Below are positions 11,946 through 21,787 of a DNA stretch of 64,000 nucleotides, piece by piece. Below the pieces are notes generated by a model. It made no database searches. It saw nothing but the letters and a program-made list of their open reading frames with translations, and had not been told where the DNA came from. The translations under genes and the position numbers were made by a program. The stretch lies in the NCBI GenBank assembly GCA_947652115.1, contig OX393568.1, forward strand, positions 5,214,641-5,278,640, written 5' to 3'. The stretch is from Blastomussa wellsi. Lineage: Eukaryota; Cnidaria; Anthozoa; Scleractinia; Plerogyridae. Position 1 is the stretch's first letter. Each line of letters begins with the position of its first letter.

Positions 11946-12316
11946 GTAAGTTTGCCTAAACAGTGAAAACGAAAAGGCAGGAGCAGCCTAGAATCCAGTA
12001 TTGGCGTGAGAGTTTTCAAATCAATAAAGAAACAGTTCTTCTGAACCTGAATTATCGCGAGCCTCGCGCGGTAATGCCCAGTCAAAAATACATTTATTTA
12101 ATCGAGATGGTTCTCTCGTAATGCAGTGATCCAAATTATTTTACTCAGTTTACAAAAAAACTGTTTCTGGGCGATATACCATGCAGCGCTTGTTCACACT
12201 GGGAACATGACGCCGCAACATTTTCATGTGTGTGCCTGCTACACGCCAACGCTACAAGTCCCCTTGTGTGAACAACACATGACTTTGTCCTTGCGACAAT
12301 GTTATCCAAAATTATC

Positions 12317-12496
12317 GCGTGCATCACTGACTCGTCCCCAGTCGTCTCCTGTGAGAAAATAGCAAGACGCGATGGATGATGGGAAGGAGGAAAGGCGGGA
12401 GACTCGTCTCTGACCCTTTCTGCCTCCTTCCCATCATTCCCCGCGCTTGTTATTTTTTCTGATAAGATACGACTGGGGACGAGTCAGCGTGCATCA
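12317..12496. mobile_element. foldback MITE with CTCGTCCCCAG ends
   Basis: An 18-bp perfect terminal inverted repeat, TGACTCGTCCCCAGTCGT and its complement, encloses an imperfect palindrome. The 10-bp direct repeat GCGTGCATCA lies at 12317-12326 and 12487-12496. The inner TIR core CTCGTCCCCAG is shared with the 10.5 and 17.7 kb elements, suggesting a related family. Confidence 0.7.
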
Positions 12497-12518
12497 TATT
12501 AAACTCGATAATGCTCTC

Positions 12519-12742
12519 TTAAAGGGGCTACGTCAAGGAAACTCATCTTGAAAAAACTGGCAAGTTTTTCAAGTTTGTCGTTTGTAATCGGTCTATATCG
12601 TTGTCATTCGAAACAATCCTTGTATTGCATTTTATTATCCCGTTGGTGTTTTTCGCCATTAGAAAACTCTTACTTTTAGATTACTTTCAATTTGAAAGTA
12701 AATGGGAAAATGACTTCAAATGCCGTGACACTGCTCCTTTAA
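12519..12742. mobile_element. TTAA-flanked MITE, copy 1
   Basis: The element is bounded by TTAA on both sides. The left end is AGGGGCTACGTCAAGG and the right end TGCCGTGACACTGCTCCT, imperfect inverted repeats of each other. The same ends recur at 59783-60177, with single ends at 23632 and 44156. A TTAA target site is characteristic of piggyBac- and Kolobok-type transposases; I cannot choose between them. Confidence 0.65.
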
Positions 12743-13629
12743 GCATGAACCAATCGTTAATTGACTTGACGTAACTACCTTAGATTAAAACCAGACTGTT
12801 GAAACTGTACCCTTGCCGCATTATGGAAGGATTACGAATTATGGCAACATATTACTCTAAAATTATCACTTTAATCTAAAAGTAGTCAAATACAGAGATT
12901 ATAACCTTGGCATAGAAAAATATATATTCTAATTACGTAGTATGAGCATAATTGGCAAAAAATTAATAGCGTTGGCAATGATACAATATCTTACGATATA
13001 CATAAAAGGGTTTTGATAAATCAATACGCTCTATAAATGCGCATTTCAATATGAAAATCTGGATGTTGTTATCTTCTCTGTCTTTATCTTTATTTGCCGC
13101 ATTCTTGAGAAGATTATTTGAGACAAATCTTTTGAAACCATCTTCATCGCTTAACAAGGAAATCTTTGAAATAGAGACTGCATTATCTCGTTTGAGAGGC
13201 TGAGATATCGTGAAGGAATTTCACTGTTAAAGCAGTACGGTTTTACAGATGATTTAGCAAAACACAGTAACTTTTTGTGACGAGGATGAGAAAGCTTTAA
13301 ATGTACGGTAACAAGGGTTCGCATTATGTACCCGACAAAATGTACCGAAACTTAACCATGTTACGAGACTTAACAGTACTAAAAACTCGTGTCACGATCG
13401 ATGTAGCCACAAAATATTAAGTTGGCCGGAGTATTGAATAACTGGAAATAAGCAAATACGCTAAACATTTGCGTAGCTTTTAACTCAGAGTCATTCCTTA
13501 AGCATGTTTAGTTTACATCATATCCTTTGCTGGCCTGTTTTGTTTCCAGTTTTGCTAGTCTTCATCGTATTTTGTCCTGATTCTTTTAAGTTTTCAAAGC
13601 AAAAATGTCCTAATTTGTAAACCTTTTTC

Positions 13630-15755
13630 TTACGGGGGTACATAAGCCGGGGGCAGCCGGTATCCCGAGTATCCGGGCTTACGAGGACTGTTCCCACTTG
13701 GACTTCCTTGATTACTTGGTTGTCTGCTTGAAGCGAAGGAGGGGGCCTGGTATCCAGGGGACTGGGGTGGCTCACTGACCGAGTGCTTGAGGGACGGGCT
13801 TCGCGGGTAGACCGGAGGAGCGAGGGGCGGTTTCTCGTTTGGTAACACAAGCGGCTGTTTAAGTAACCTTTCCTTGACTTCGTACTCTTCTTGAAGCACG
13901 ACCGGTTTGCGTTTGTCAACGAAAAGTTTTTGATCCTCTAGGGACAACTTGCGGCTGCGGCGAGACCGTATGATAAGGAAGAGACACGCACCTATGATCA
14001 ACAGAACAATGGCTAAGATAACCACAGGAATGATAATGTACGTCTTCCACACCCCAGACTGCTGTTCTGTGACGGCACCAACGCCATCACTAGCGCTGCA
14101 TGGCCCAAGGCCCTCATACGAGCCAGATTCAACTGGAAATTCCGGTTCAAGAGCTTCCTTGAGCTTAGGATTAATATTGTCACCATCGTCGTCAACGTCC
14201 TCAGAAAGAAACTTTTCCCTCAAAGCAAAGTCACAGTCGTTGAACGGGACCACAGACGAGTCGAACTGGAATTTGAAGATCACGGAGCCTTCGGTGAATG
14301 AGACAGCTCTTATACCGCTCGTGTTCACTTGGAAATATTCAGCAAGTTTTGAAAGTAGCTCTACCCTGATGTCTAAGTCACTGTTGAATTTCTCAAAATC
14401 ATAATCAAGCTCAAGGCCAAACCGATGATTGTAAGAAACAGACAAATCGTCCATGACCTTTATTTCAAAAGCATCATAACCTTCTTCCCCATCGCTATCA
14501 GCAGCGATGATCACAAACTCGTAGAGACCGACGGTTTTCTCGTCGACAGGAAAGCCATAAATCACTTGTTCTTCAGGATCGAATTTTATCCAAGCTACCT
14601 CTGTGAGCGACGTCCATTTGCGTTTTTTCATCGACAGCGTCAGATTAGGCGTGAACAGATCTTCGTTATCATAAAACGTGTCCCAAGGAATGTGGAACCG
14701 CAACTCCTGGCCGCGGTAAACATCCAAGCGGTCAATGTGATTAAGTACTTTGGGATGAGTGTCAGCCTCGGTTGAAGGTTTTATAGACGGCACTGTTGTG
14801 ACTTCCTTTGTTGTTGGTTTATGTGTTCTTGAAGATGATTTTTGTGTGGAACTCGGCTTGTCTGTGGGTTCTACTGTGGTGATTAGTACTTCGACTGTGG
14901 TCGATGGTTTGGATGTACTAGGTCTTGATGCTGTCGTCGTTTGCTCGGTTGTAGTCGGCTTGGCCGTTGTGGTTTTGGCAGTCGTGGTCGGTTTTGCAGG
15001 TGTTGTCGGCTCCTCGGTGGTGGTCGGGGGCTTGGAAGTCGTTGGTCGTTCGGTAGTGGTCGGTTTTTCCGTCGTGGATGGTCGTGCGGTAGTAGTAGAT
15101 TTTTCCATCGTGGTCGGTGGCTCGGTAGTAGTCAGTTTTTCTGTGGTCGTCGGTTTTTCGGTAGTGGTAGGTTTTTCCGTGGTCGTCGGTTTTTCGGTAG
15201 TGGTCGGTTTCTCGGTAGTGGTCGGCTTTTCCGTTGTCGTCGGTTCTTCGGTAGTAGTCGGTTTTTCGGTAGTGGTCGGTTTTTCCGTTGTCGTCGGTTT
15301 TTCTGTAGTAGTAGTCGCTTTTTCCGTTGTGGTCGGTTTTTCAGTAGTAGTCGGTTTTTCCGTTGTCGTCGGTAGCTTTGTTGTAGTCGGTGGTTCCGTC
15401 GTCGTCGGTCTTTCGGTCGTCGTCGGCGCCACCGGAGTTGTAATCGGAGCCACAGTGGAGGTCGGAACAACAGAGCTCGTTCTGGTAACGGTAATCGTGA
15501 CACTAGCGACGACAGAGGTTGGAGGTGCTACAGTCATGGTTGGCGTAGGAGTGGCCTGAATCGCTCGAACATTTCTTTTTGTTGAACGTTTAACAACTTT
15601 AGGAGTTTTCTCCGGAATAGCTTGCCTGCGGGCTCTCTGTCGAGGCTCTTTGGGATAACCAATGGAAACGTGCCAATCTGTCACAGGGAGACCAAGCACT
15701 GGACCGAATGATCCAGTCTCTGCACTTGACTTAAGGAAAGACGCTATTCGGACCC
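13630..15755 (-). CDS. DAG1-like: Gene B coding exon 3: end of alpha-DG N domain, mucin stalk, CADG, SEA/S6, TM and tail
   Basis: The acceptor reads TTTGTGTTTTCACAG|GGGTCC. The exon enters in phase 1, completing a glycine codon, and runs to the TAA at 13630. It completes the N-terminal domain (LPVTDWHVSIGYPK, like the vertebrate GWHIA block) before the convertase sites. The region 14770-15426 encodes the mucin stalk. A long open frame on the opposite strand at 14759-15559 is only the mirror of the 18-bp repeat. Confidence 0.9.
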
Positions 15756-18700
15756 CTGTGAAAACACAAACAAAATATTAAAGTTCAAATGTCTCTTCAT
15801 TCCATTTTCTACGCCATTTACAGTAAATATGACAGCAATTAACGCCAGATAAGAGATGATTTATTGTCTAGGGATTTCTTTGACTCCCGTTTTGAGCCCT
15901 GTAAAGGAATTGAGCTGAGAAGTAGCACAATTTGAACCGATTGCAGATAACTGAACGGAAGAGAGATTTCTCTGACTGGCAACACTGTTTCTCTTAATAA
16001 TAAACTACTTTTAAGGTCATTCCACAGAAATAGAACTAACTCTGAGATTTTGTTCAAACTTTGTCTTACGATTGTTTGTGTTATAGGAACGCAGATTTTG
16101 AAATAAATATGGTGCTCATTTAGGAGCTTCAACACCTCGTTTATACGTAGTAATTTTTTATATATCATTACGATTTTACGATGTTGAGCAACACATTTTA
16201 GGCAATCATTTCTTTTTTAACACCGGGAATTCCTCAATTCAAAAAGAGAAAAAAGATAGGACATCGTATTCGATTTTGAGAAATTAAATGACGATTTCCT
16301 TCTTTGACATGCGCGCGCTGATCATGCTTGAAATTATGCGCAGTAAGGACGCGCAATGCTAAACTAGGGAATCATTCAATGTGATTAACAGTGGACAAGA
16401 GATCGTGTGATGGTCACGTGGTTGAAAATCATTCATCTGGAGATACTATTTTGATGAATTACCATATTCTCAGTATGAAAGTAAGGAGGAATGTATGGTA
16501 TTTAGAAGTGGAATTAGCATAATAATTGTGAACATTTTAAAATTTAAGTAGAATGGTCGGTCTAAATTAGCCCACTTGCAGGAATTAGCGAGGGATGTAA
16601 AGGTAGGCCAGAGCTTATCCCGGTTTCCTTAGCATGAAACGACTTGAAGTATTTCTAATCCCCCCTGGATGGGATGCTAGTCCATCGTAGGGTTACCCCA
16701 AACATTAAATTCGCCGGTACCCATTTTAATACGAGACACTGTGAGAGTTAAGGGTCTTGCCCAAGAACACACCGCAATGGCCCGGCCAGAACCCGAGAGA
16801 ACTTACCGGCAACTGGTATATCGACTCCACAACCGATTTGCCAGGAAACCACAACACCAGGTTGAATGGAATCCGCCACATTTCCCGGTCCTGCTGTAAC
16901 TGTTATCGTATCTTTGAGCCCAAATGCAGTGCTGTGCCCTTTTCCCGCTAACATGTGAAGGTTTTTCACGTCCACGTCCACAAAATCGTGCACTTTGTTC
17001 ATGATCTCTACCCTCTGTGCCCCCGTGACTTTCTCCAAGTGATAATCCAGCACAATCGAGGCGGCAGCTACCGGCAATCCTTTGGGGCATTTCGGTTTGG
17101 AATATGAAGGTGTTTTGGTGTTGTTTGAGCGTGACGCTGGCTGTAACGCTTCGTCACGAAAGTCTTTTACCTCGATTTTCAGAGAATGCTTGACGCTTCC
17201 ATCCTTCGATTGGAAATCGATGAGAACATCACCTCGGTCACGCCAAGACGGCACGCCCAGAAGTAACGATTCCTCCGCATTGCAAGACAACCATTGAGGT
17301 AAAGAATCTTGCCCTCTTTGAATCACCTGTAAAGTAGAGCGAAAAATAGATATTTATACCCAGTTGTTATCAAGCAAACAAGATCCACTTATGCAAACTT
17401 ATTCACTTATGTGAAAGAATAGCCTCTTACGGGCGTTCGATTAGGGCAGTACGAAAACAGCGAGTGCAAAAGAAGCCAGACTTTCGGGTAGAAAGGGCAC
17501 TAACCCTTGTCTTTTTTTCAAACGCCGTCCTTTGCGCTACATGTTTCCCAACCGAAGAGAATTCTGTTTGCTTTATGAAACATTCCGATTAGGAGTAGTC
17601 TTGATCTTTACTGAGGACTACCATTGATGACTTGCCGACGTTTTGTGACCCTGGACTCCACGGTCGCCACCTCCGAGGTAGCCTGGAAATGAGTATGCCT
17701 TTTCGTGCAACTCAGCATTCTCGTCCCCAGAGCCGCTTGTCCCTCTTAGCCGGCTGGGCCTGTGCACGAGGAACAAGTGGCTCTGGTGACACACGATTTG
17801 ATTTGCTGAAATCACAGGTCCAGCCGGCTAAGAGGGACAAGCGGCTCTGGGGGCGAGAATGGCAACTCGGGACCCATTTATTCAAATGATGGTTACAAAC
17901 ACTATCTGTGATCCAATAGATAACTGGAAAAAACTAACTACGCTATACTGTAAGCGATTTAGCCGTGGTGGACAGCGTTTTTAGCCTGGGAGGCAAGGGT
18001 TCGTTTTCCAACTTTTGAACAGCTTGACGGTGATGACCGTGGCCAGCTTGATACACAAGTTATGTGGCAAACGAGATGCGCTTTCCCCAGACTATTGAGA
18101 AAATAATAATTAAGTGTATTTCTGTAGATAAGTTTAAGGTTACCGCAGCCTATTGATAAATAAATCCTACAAAGCAGGTAGCCTTACTAGAACTGTTGTT
18201 TTACATGAAGTACATAATTGATTTTGACATTAATACACAGCAGCCTCCGACAGTCCACGCATTCGACGTCGCACACGACTCCCCGCATAAATGTTTCAAA
18301 CCCCCATCCCCACCCCCCACCTCCCTCCCCCAGCTCAAGGTGTGGATCCGCCACAGGAATGATAAATGTAAATTGTGTATCAAAAAGATAATTCAACGGA
18401 TTTAAGTTGTGATCACAAGGTTCTTCCAATCCATCTGACTTGAATTCGTCTACAAATTTTCACCAATTCTTGACGCAAGAAAAGTTTCATTCCACGAAAA
18501 ACGGAAAATTTCCTTTGTTATCGCGTTTCGTGTAAAGAAAATTCCTCGAGAGATTACCGGTGAAAAGCTCTCACGCTATCCAAACACTTCTCGCTATGAG
18601 TGAAGAACAGGAAAAATTAAGTGATATTTCCTGACATATTTGAGCATGATAGAGTTATGGACTTCCTTTGCGACAATCTTAGCTGTTAGCTGTTTGGCGA

Positions 18701-20406
18701 GAAGGTTAAACATAGAAGGTCACAGAAAACCCAGACATTCCTATATCAAACAGAAAACAACAGCACCCAAAAAGTAAAAAATAAAATTGAGACAACCACT
18801 ATTAAACCAGGCCATCCCCGAGTTTCCGATGTTATGCATAAAGGAAGTTTGTTACGTTTATCGGTATTTGAGTCAAATTGTGGTCTAAGATGTGATCACG
18901 CCACCAGATTCGCGGCGAGCAGTTCTGTTCTTCTTTTGTCTAAAATCATTCGACAGGACCTTTGACTCGACAACACTGAGCAGAAAAGCCGCGAACCAAG
19001 CAAAACGCGGGCATTGCGTACTAATGAATGCGCTATGCATGAATGAATTTGAAGAGGTTACACATACATTCCCATAAATCTCGCTCTCTCTCCAAATAGG
19101 ATACGACAGCGGGTACTTGTTTTTTTTATCACTGAAATCGACTTTTTTAACACAGAAATCATTTGGAAAATGCTGTCAATGTTTTTTTTCGATCGATTTA
19201 CGAGGTGGAGTTGGGCAAGATTCCGTTTGATAAGACCGGAAGTCGTATCTACCAAATCAGACGTCAGATGTGCATCACAGACAAACACTGATGAATTTGT
19301 CCGCTTCTGTTCAGTTACTACAAAAACACAAATCACTCAACATATTATTTTTTCTTTACTTTGCTTTCCTTTCAATCCTCACTCGCGATTAGAAATACAT
19401 CATAGGCGAATGTTTCATGTCGCGAGTTTGATCAAAGATGAATTGATAGAACAGATCCTTGACGAATCATAAAGCGCGGTTTTGAAAGAATTCTTTCGCT
19501 ATGAGTGGTATGCTTGCTGCATTTCATCTTTTTGACACTTCAGCGGGTTTTAATTTCTCTATTCTACACCCTAATTCTTTGTTTGTGCCAAACCACAACA
19601 ACGGGGTGCTTTTTACCGAACAAGAGGAAGCCGTTTCAAAAAGAAAAAAATTATGCACTGATATCCGCTAATAGGTGGAGAATGTGACCATAAAAATTCT
19701 GACTTGCAGGCAATCGCAAATTCTTCACAGCAATGCCTGTAGCCGTAAAACGCCAAAGAATTTTGATAGCATTCCAGTCAATTGCTCCATACTATCTCAA
19801 TAAAATTTTCCACGCATTTAGTTTAAAACACGCATTTAATATGACAGATCTTTTTCCGTATATATCTCATGCGATTAAATGTATCAGCAATTTCTGCGAT
19901 CACGAGAACACATTACTCCCAACACTAACTCAATACTCGCAAATTATGCTTCAAAATGCTAAATAGATCTAGAGATTATATTTGTATTACATGCTCGTGA
20001 ACGGATCAGAAACTGCGCCATCAAGTAAACTCGAAGTTAGCCGGCAAACAAACAGAAATTGCTTTAACAAAAAAATTTATTATTGGTGTATGGATGTTTG
20101 TACCAAAACATGTGTTGTTGATTTCGCAACATAAATCGGTAGATCAGCGTATATTTATTTTACCCCACAACTTACACAAATGTCGTTTGTCAACGTTGGT
20201 TAGCACCCTGCTTACAAATCATCACTTACCGTGTATGCATCCCTGTTGTCATCCTTCTTGGGCAGAGAATATACAAAAACCCTTCCAACAACTGCTAATG
20301 CATTGTCGATGCCCTCCATCGAATGCATGTTGTTTAGTTGCCTTTCTCCCGCGGCGCACGTCACCGAAATGAGCAGTAAGCGAAGAAGAAACGCACCAAA
20401 GTTCAT
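13630..20406 (-). CDS. DAG1-like: dystroglycan with TTTEKP mucin stalk (Gene B)
   Basis: The CDS joins complement 20230-20406, 16807-17326 and 13630-15755 (940 aa). It has a signal peptide (1-19), an alpha-dystroglycan N-terminal domain (about 25-265, including VDVKNLHMLAGKGH and TAGPGN), basic convertase sites RARR (273-276) and RNVR (293-296), and ATPTPT (300-305). A Thr-rich mucin stalk of TTTEKP repeats (about 343-561) comes next, then a CADG domain (570-669) and a SEA/S6-like domain (674-785) with G722-S723 at the position of the vertebrate alpha/beta cleavage. The membrane helix is about 803-828, followed by a basic RSRRSRK, the block KPVVLQEEYEVKERLLKQP, and the terminal PPAYVPP, a WW-domain ligand for dystrophin. 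Introns are phase 0 and phase 1. The family role is a matrix receptor linking laminin-G proteins to dystrophin; glycosylation and cleavage here are inferred. This is the member closest to vertebrate dystroglycan. Confidence 0.92.
15130..15426 (-). repeat. coding minisatellite (18-bp TTTEKP unit)
   Basis: Roughly sixteen tandem six-codon units encode TTTEKP, with TTTEEP, TTTEPP and TTTERP variants, inside Gene B. Each unit offers three threonines for O-glycosylation and a proline. One unit carries an extra Thr codon, and one has MEKSTT in place of the consensus. Copy number in such arrays usually varies between individuals. Confidence 0.85.
15756..16806 (-). other. Gene B intron 2
   Basis: A phase 1 intron with donor GCCG|GTAAGT (16806) and acceptor CACAG (15756). 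It contains a SINE (16605-16798) ending within about ten bases of the donor. Nothing else in the 1.05 kb looks coding. Confidence 0.8.
16605..16798 (-). mobile_element. tRNA-derived SINE, copy in Gene B intron
   Basis: The block CGGTTTCCTTAGCATGAA, then CCCTGGATGGGATGCTAGTC, then GGTTACCCCAAACATTAAAT, then TGAGAGTTAAGGGTCTTGCC, ending GGCCAGAACCCGAG, recurs at 63900-64000 and in diverged form at 32985-33228 and 52990-53093. The reverse complement of the high-coordinate end resembles a decayed Pol III B box (GGTTC...GGCC), which places the head next to the Gene B splice donor. Confidence 0.75.
16807..17326 (-). CDS. DAG1-like: Gene B coding exon 2: alpha-dystroglycan N-terminal domain
   Basis: The acceptor is CTTTACAG|GTGATT and the donor GTTGCCG|GTAAGT; the exon is 520 bp, entered in phase 0 and left in phase 1. 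It encodes the rest of the Ig-like subdomain (LPQWLS...GVPSWRDRGDV) and most of the S6-like subdomain: KCPKGLPVAAASIVLDYHLE, MNKVHDFVDVDVKNLHML, TAGPGN and VVSWQIGCG. The cysteine pair (KC...GC) matches the family disulfide. Confidence 0.9.
17327..20229 (-). other. Gene B intron 1
   Basis: A phase 0 intron of 2.9 kb. It contains the second 9-bp-TSD foldback element (17707-17870) and one end of a GTGGATCCGCC element near 18290-18356. Open frames at 18892-19966 on + have no domains or splice context and are not called. Confidence 0.7.
17707..17870. mobile_element. foldback MITE, copy 2, in Gene B intron
   Basis: The ends CATTCTCGTCC (17716) and GGGCGAGAATG (17861) and the inner CCAGAGCCGCTTGTCCCTC arms match the 10.5 kb copy. 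The flanks GCAACTCAG (17707-17715) and GCAACTCGG (17862-17870) form a 9-bp target duplication with one mismatch. Confidence 0.8.
20230..20406 (-). CDS. DAG1-like: Gene B coding exon 1: signal peptide and start of alpha-DG N domain
   Basis: ATG at 20406. MNFGAFLLRLLLISVTCAAG is a clear signal peptide. ALAVVGRVFVYSLP matches the start of the N-terminal Ig-like domain (vertebrate AVVGRSF). The donor is ACG|GTAAGT at 20229, phase 0, as in Gene C. Confidence 0.88.
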
Positions 20407-21585
20407 GGCGAAGGTCTTTCACGGTCTGTAACTTATACAGCCAGCCAAAGCCTCTATGGAATACAACGATATAACAAGATTAATCAATGCTAGAATAGTT
20501 GTTTCCCGGATTTCGGTAAAATACGTGCGAAGATCGCTGGATTGGCTCTAGGTCTCCAGCTTGAGGAAACGATTTAACGAGTAAATATTAACAAATATCC
20601 GCCCTGGTTCTGAAGGGTCGATGACATACGCTTTTACAATAATCTTTATATTTATACCGCGTTGCTCTGTTCCTTTGTTCGGCTAGTAATCTGCCAGCTG
20701 AGCTTTAAATGAACAGCAAGATTAACACTTAAGAGCAATATTTGCACCTTAAGACCAGAAAGAAGCCGTGGTGAGGTGCAGAGATTAGGAAATAAGTGAA
20801 AAGACGCCGATATAAATTCCAAATGGACGAGTCCCTAACCGCAACACATTCCACGCGAATGGGGGTTCATTCATCATGAACGATTGCATAAATAGAAGAA
20901 AACACCCACCGATTCTATCCAACTTTCGTGAAGCAAAGAGAATGCGTCTGCCGAACGCCCGCCAAGGTTTCCACTCAACTACAGCATGAAATCTACCAAA
21001 GTTTACAAACAATGAGAATCGACTTAATTCCTCGAATAACCGGGTAGTGTTACGCTCGGCTAATCGAACGCTTTCCTGTGTTACCTCTCAAGATCTGTTT
21101 CGCGCGCGTCGCTTCGCTTTTGTATATTTGACCTCCAGATAAAAGATTTCAAGGACGCTCGCAACCTTATGCCAAATGGTGTCGAATTGCCCTGTACGCG
21201 ATGACAAGTGATGGATGAAAGCTGTGCTGGTTATTTTTTTTTTCGGTCACACAGCCAAAAAGTGCTCTCTGCACACAAAAAACGCGTTCAGATGTCGTGA
21301 TGAAAGGTTCTTGCTCAGGATCAAAAGAGGAATTCATTTGAAGACTAAGTTAATCCCTACAAATTCTATGTTTTCTTTGGAAACTGTAGGAATTTGGAAG
21401 AACAGGAAGAATTTTTCACTATCAAATGACACATTATCCAATTCCTGGAGGTTCAATTCACCTGAAAGTAGTTTTGTTCTTCAATGTTCAAAACTCCGTG
21501 CTTCGCTGATTTCAAAACTCAAAAAGGCATCGCTAATGAACTCTGACGTTTGGACTTACAAATAAAAATCAATAGTATTCTTTGG

Positions 21586-21787
21586 TATGATATTTTTAGA
21601 CTGCGAGCAGTCTCTATTTTGCTCCAAAATCCGTAACGAAAGCCAAAATTTGCGAGTGCTATTTTCGAGGGGCGAGCGGCTCGCGGATTTGCCACTCGCC
21701 CCTCGAAAATAGCACTCGCAAATTTTCGCTTTCGTTACGGATTTTGGAGCAAAATAGAGACTGCTCGCAGTTTATGATATTTTTAGA
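21586..21787. mobile_element. near-perfect foldback element with 15-bp flanking repeat
   Basis: The arms run from CTGCGAGCAGTCTCTATTTT at 21601 inward to GAGGGGCGAG and back out to AAAATAGAGACTGCTCGCAG at 21770, about 80 bp per arm and nearly identical. TATGATATTTTTAGA occurs at 21586-21600 and again at 21773-21787. There is no coding capacity. The arms' identity implies a recent insertion. Confidence 0.8.

Larger units (their letters stand above)
9905..13629. other. convergent spacer between Gene A and Gene B
   Basis: This is the tail-to-tail space between the two oppositely oriented genes. I see no coding exon. It contains 3' untranslated sequence of both, several foldback elements (10511-10760, 11013-11374, 12317-12496, 12519-12742) and one fragment of a dispersed repeat (11711-11945). 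AATAAA at about 10952 on + and TTTATT at 13089-13094 (AATAAA on -) are candidate polyadenylation signals for Gene A and Gene B respectively. Confidence 0.5.

Noticed and set aside
14759..15559. 266-codon open frame on + (Val/Gly-rich)
   Set aside because: It is the mirror of the TTTEKP minisatellite of Gene B on the other strand; repetitive composition and no independent gene features.
21215..21565. 116-codon open frame on +
   Set aside because: No recognisable motif and directly beside a mobile element; probably chance.
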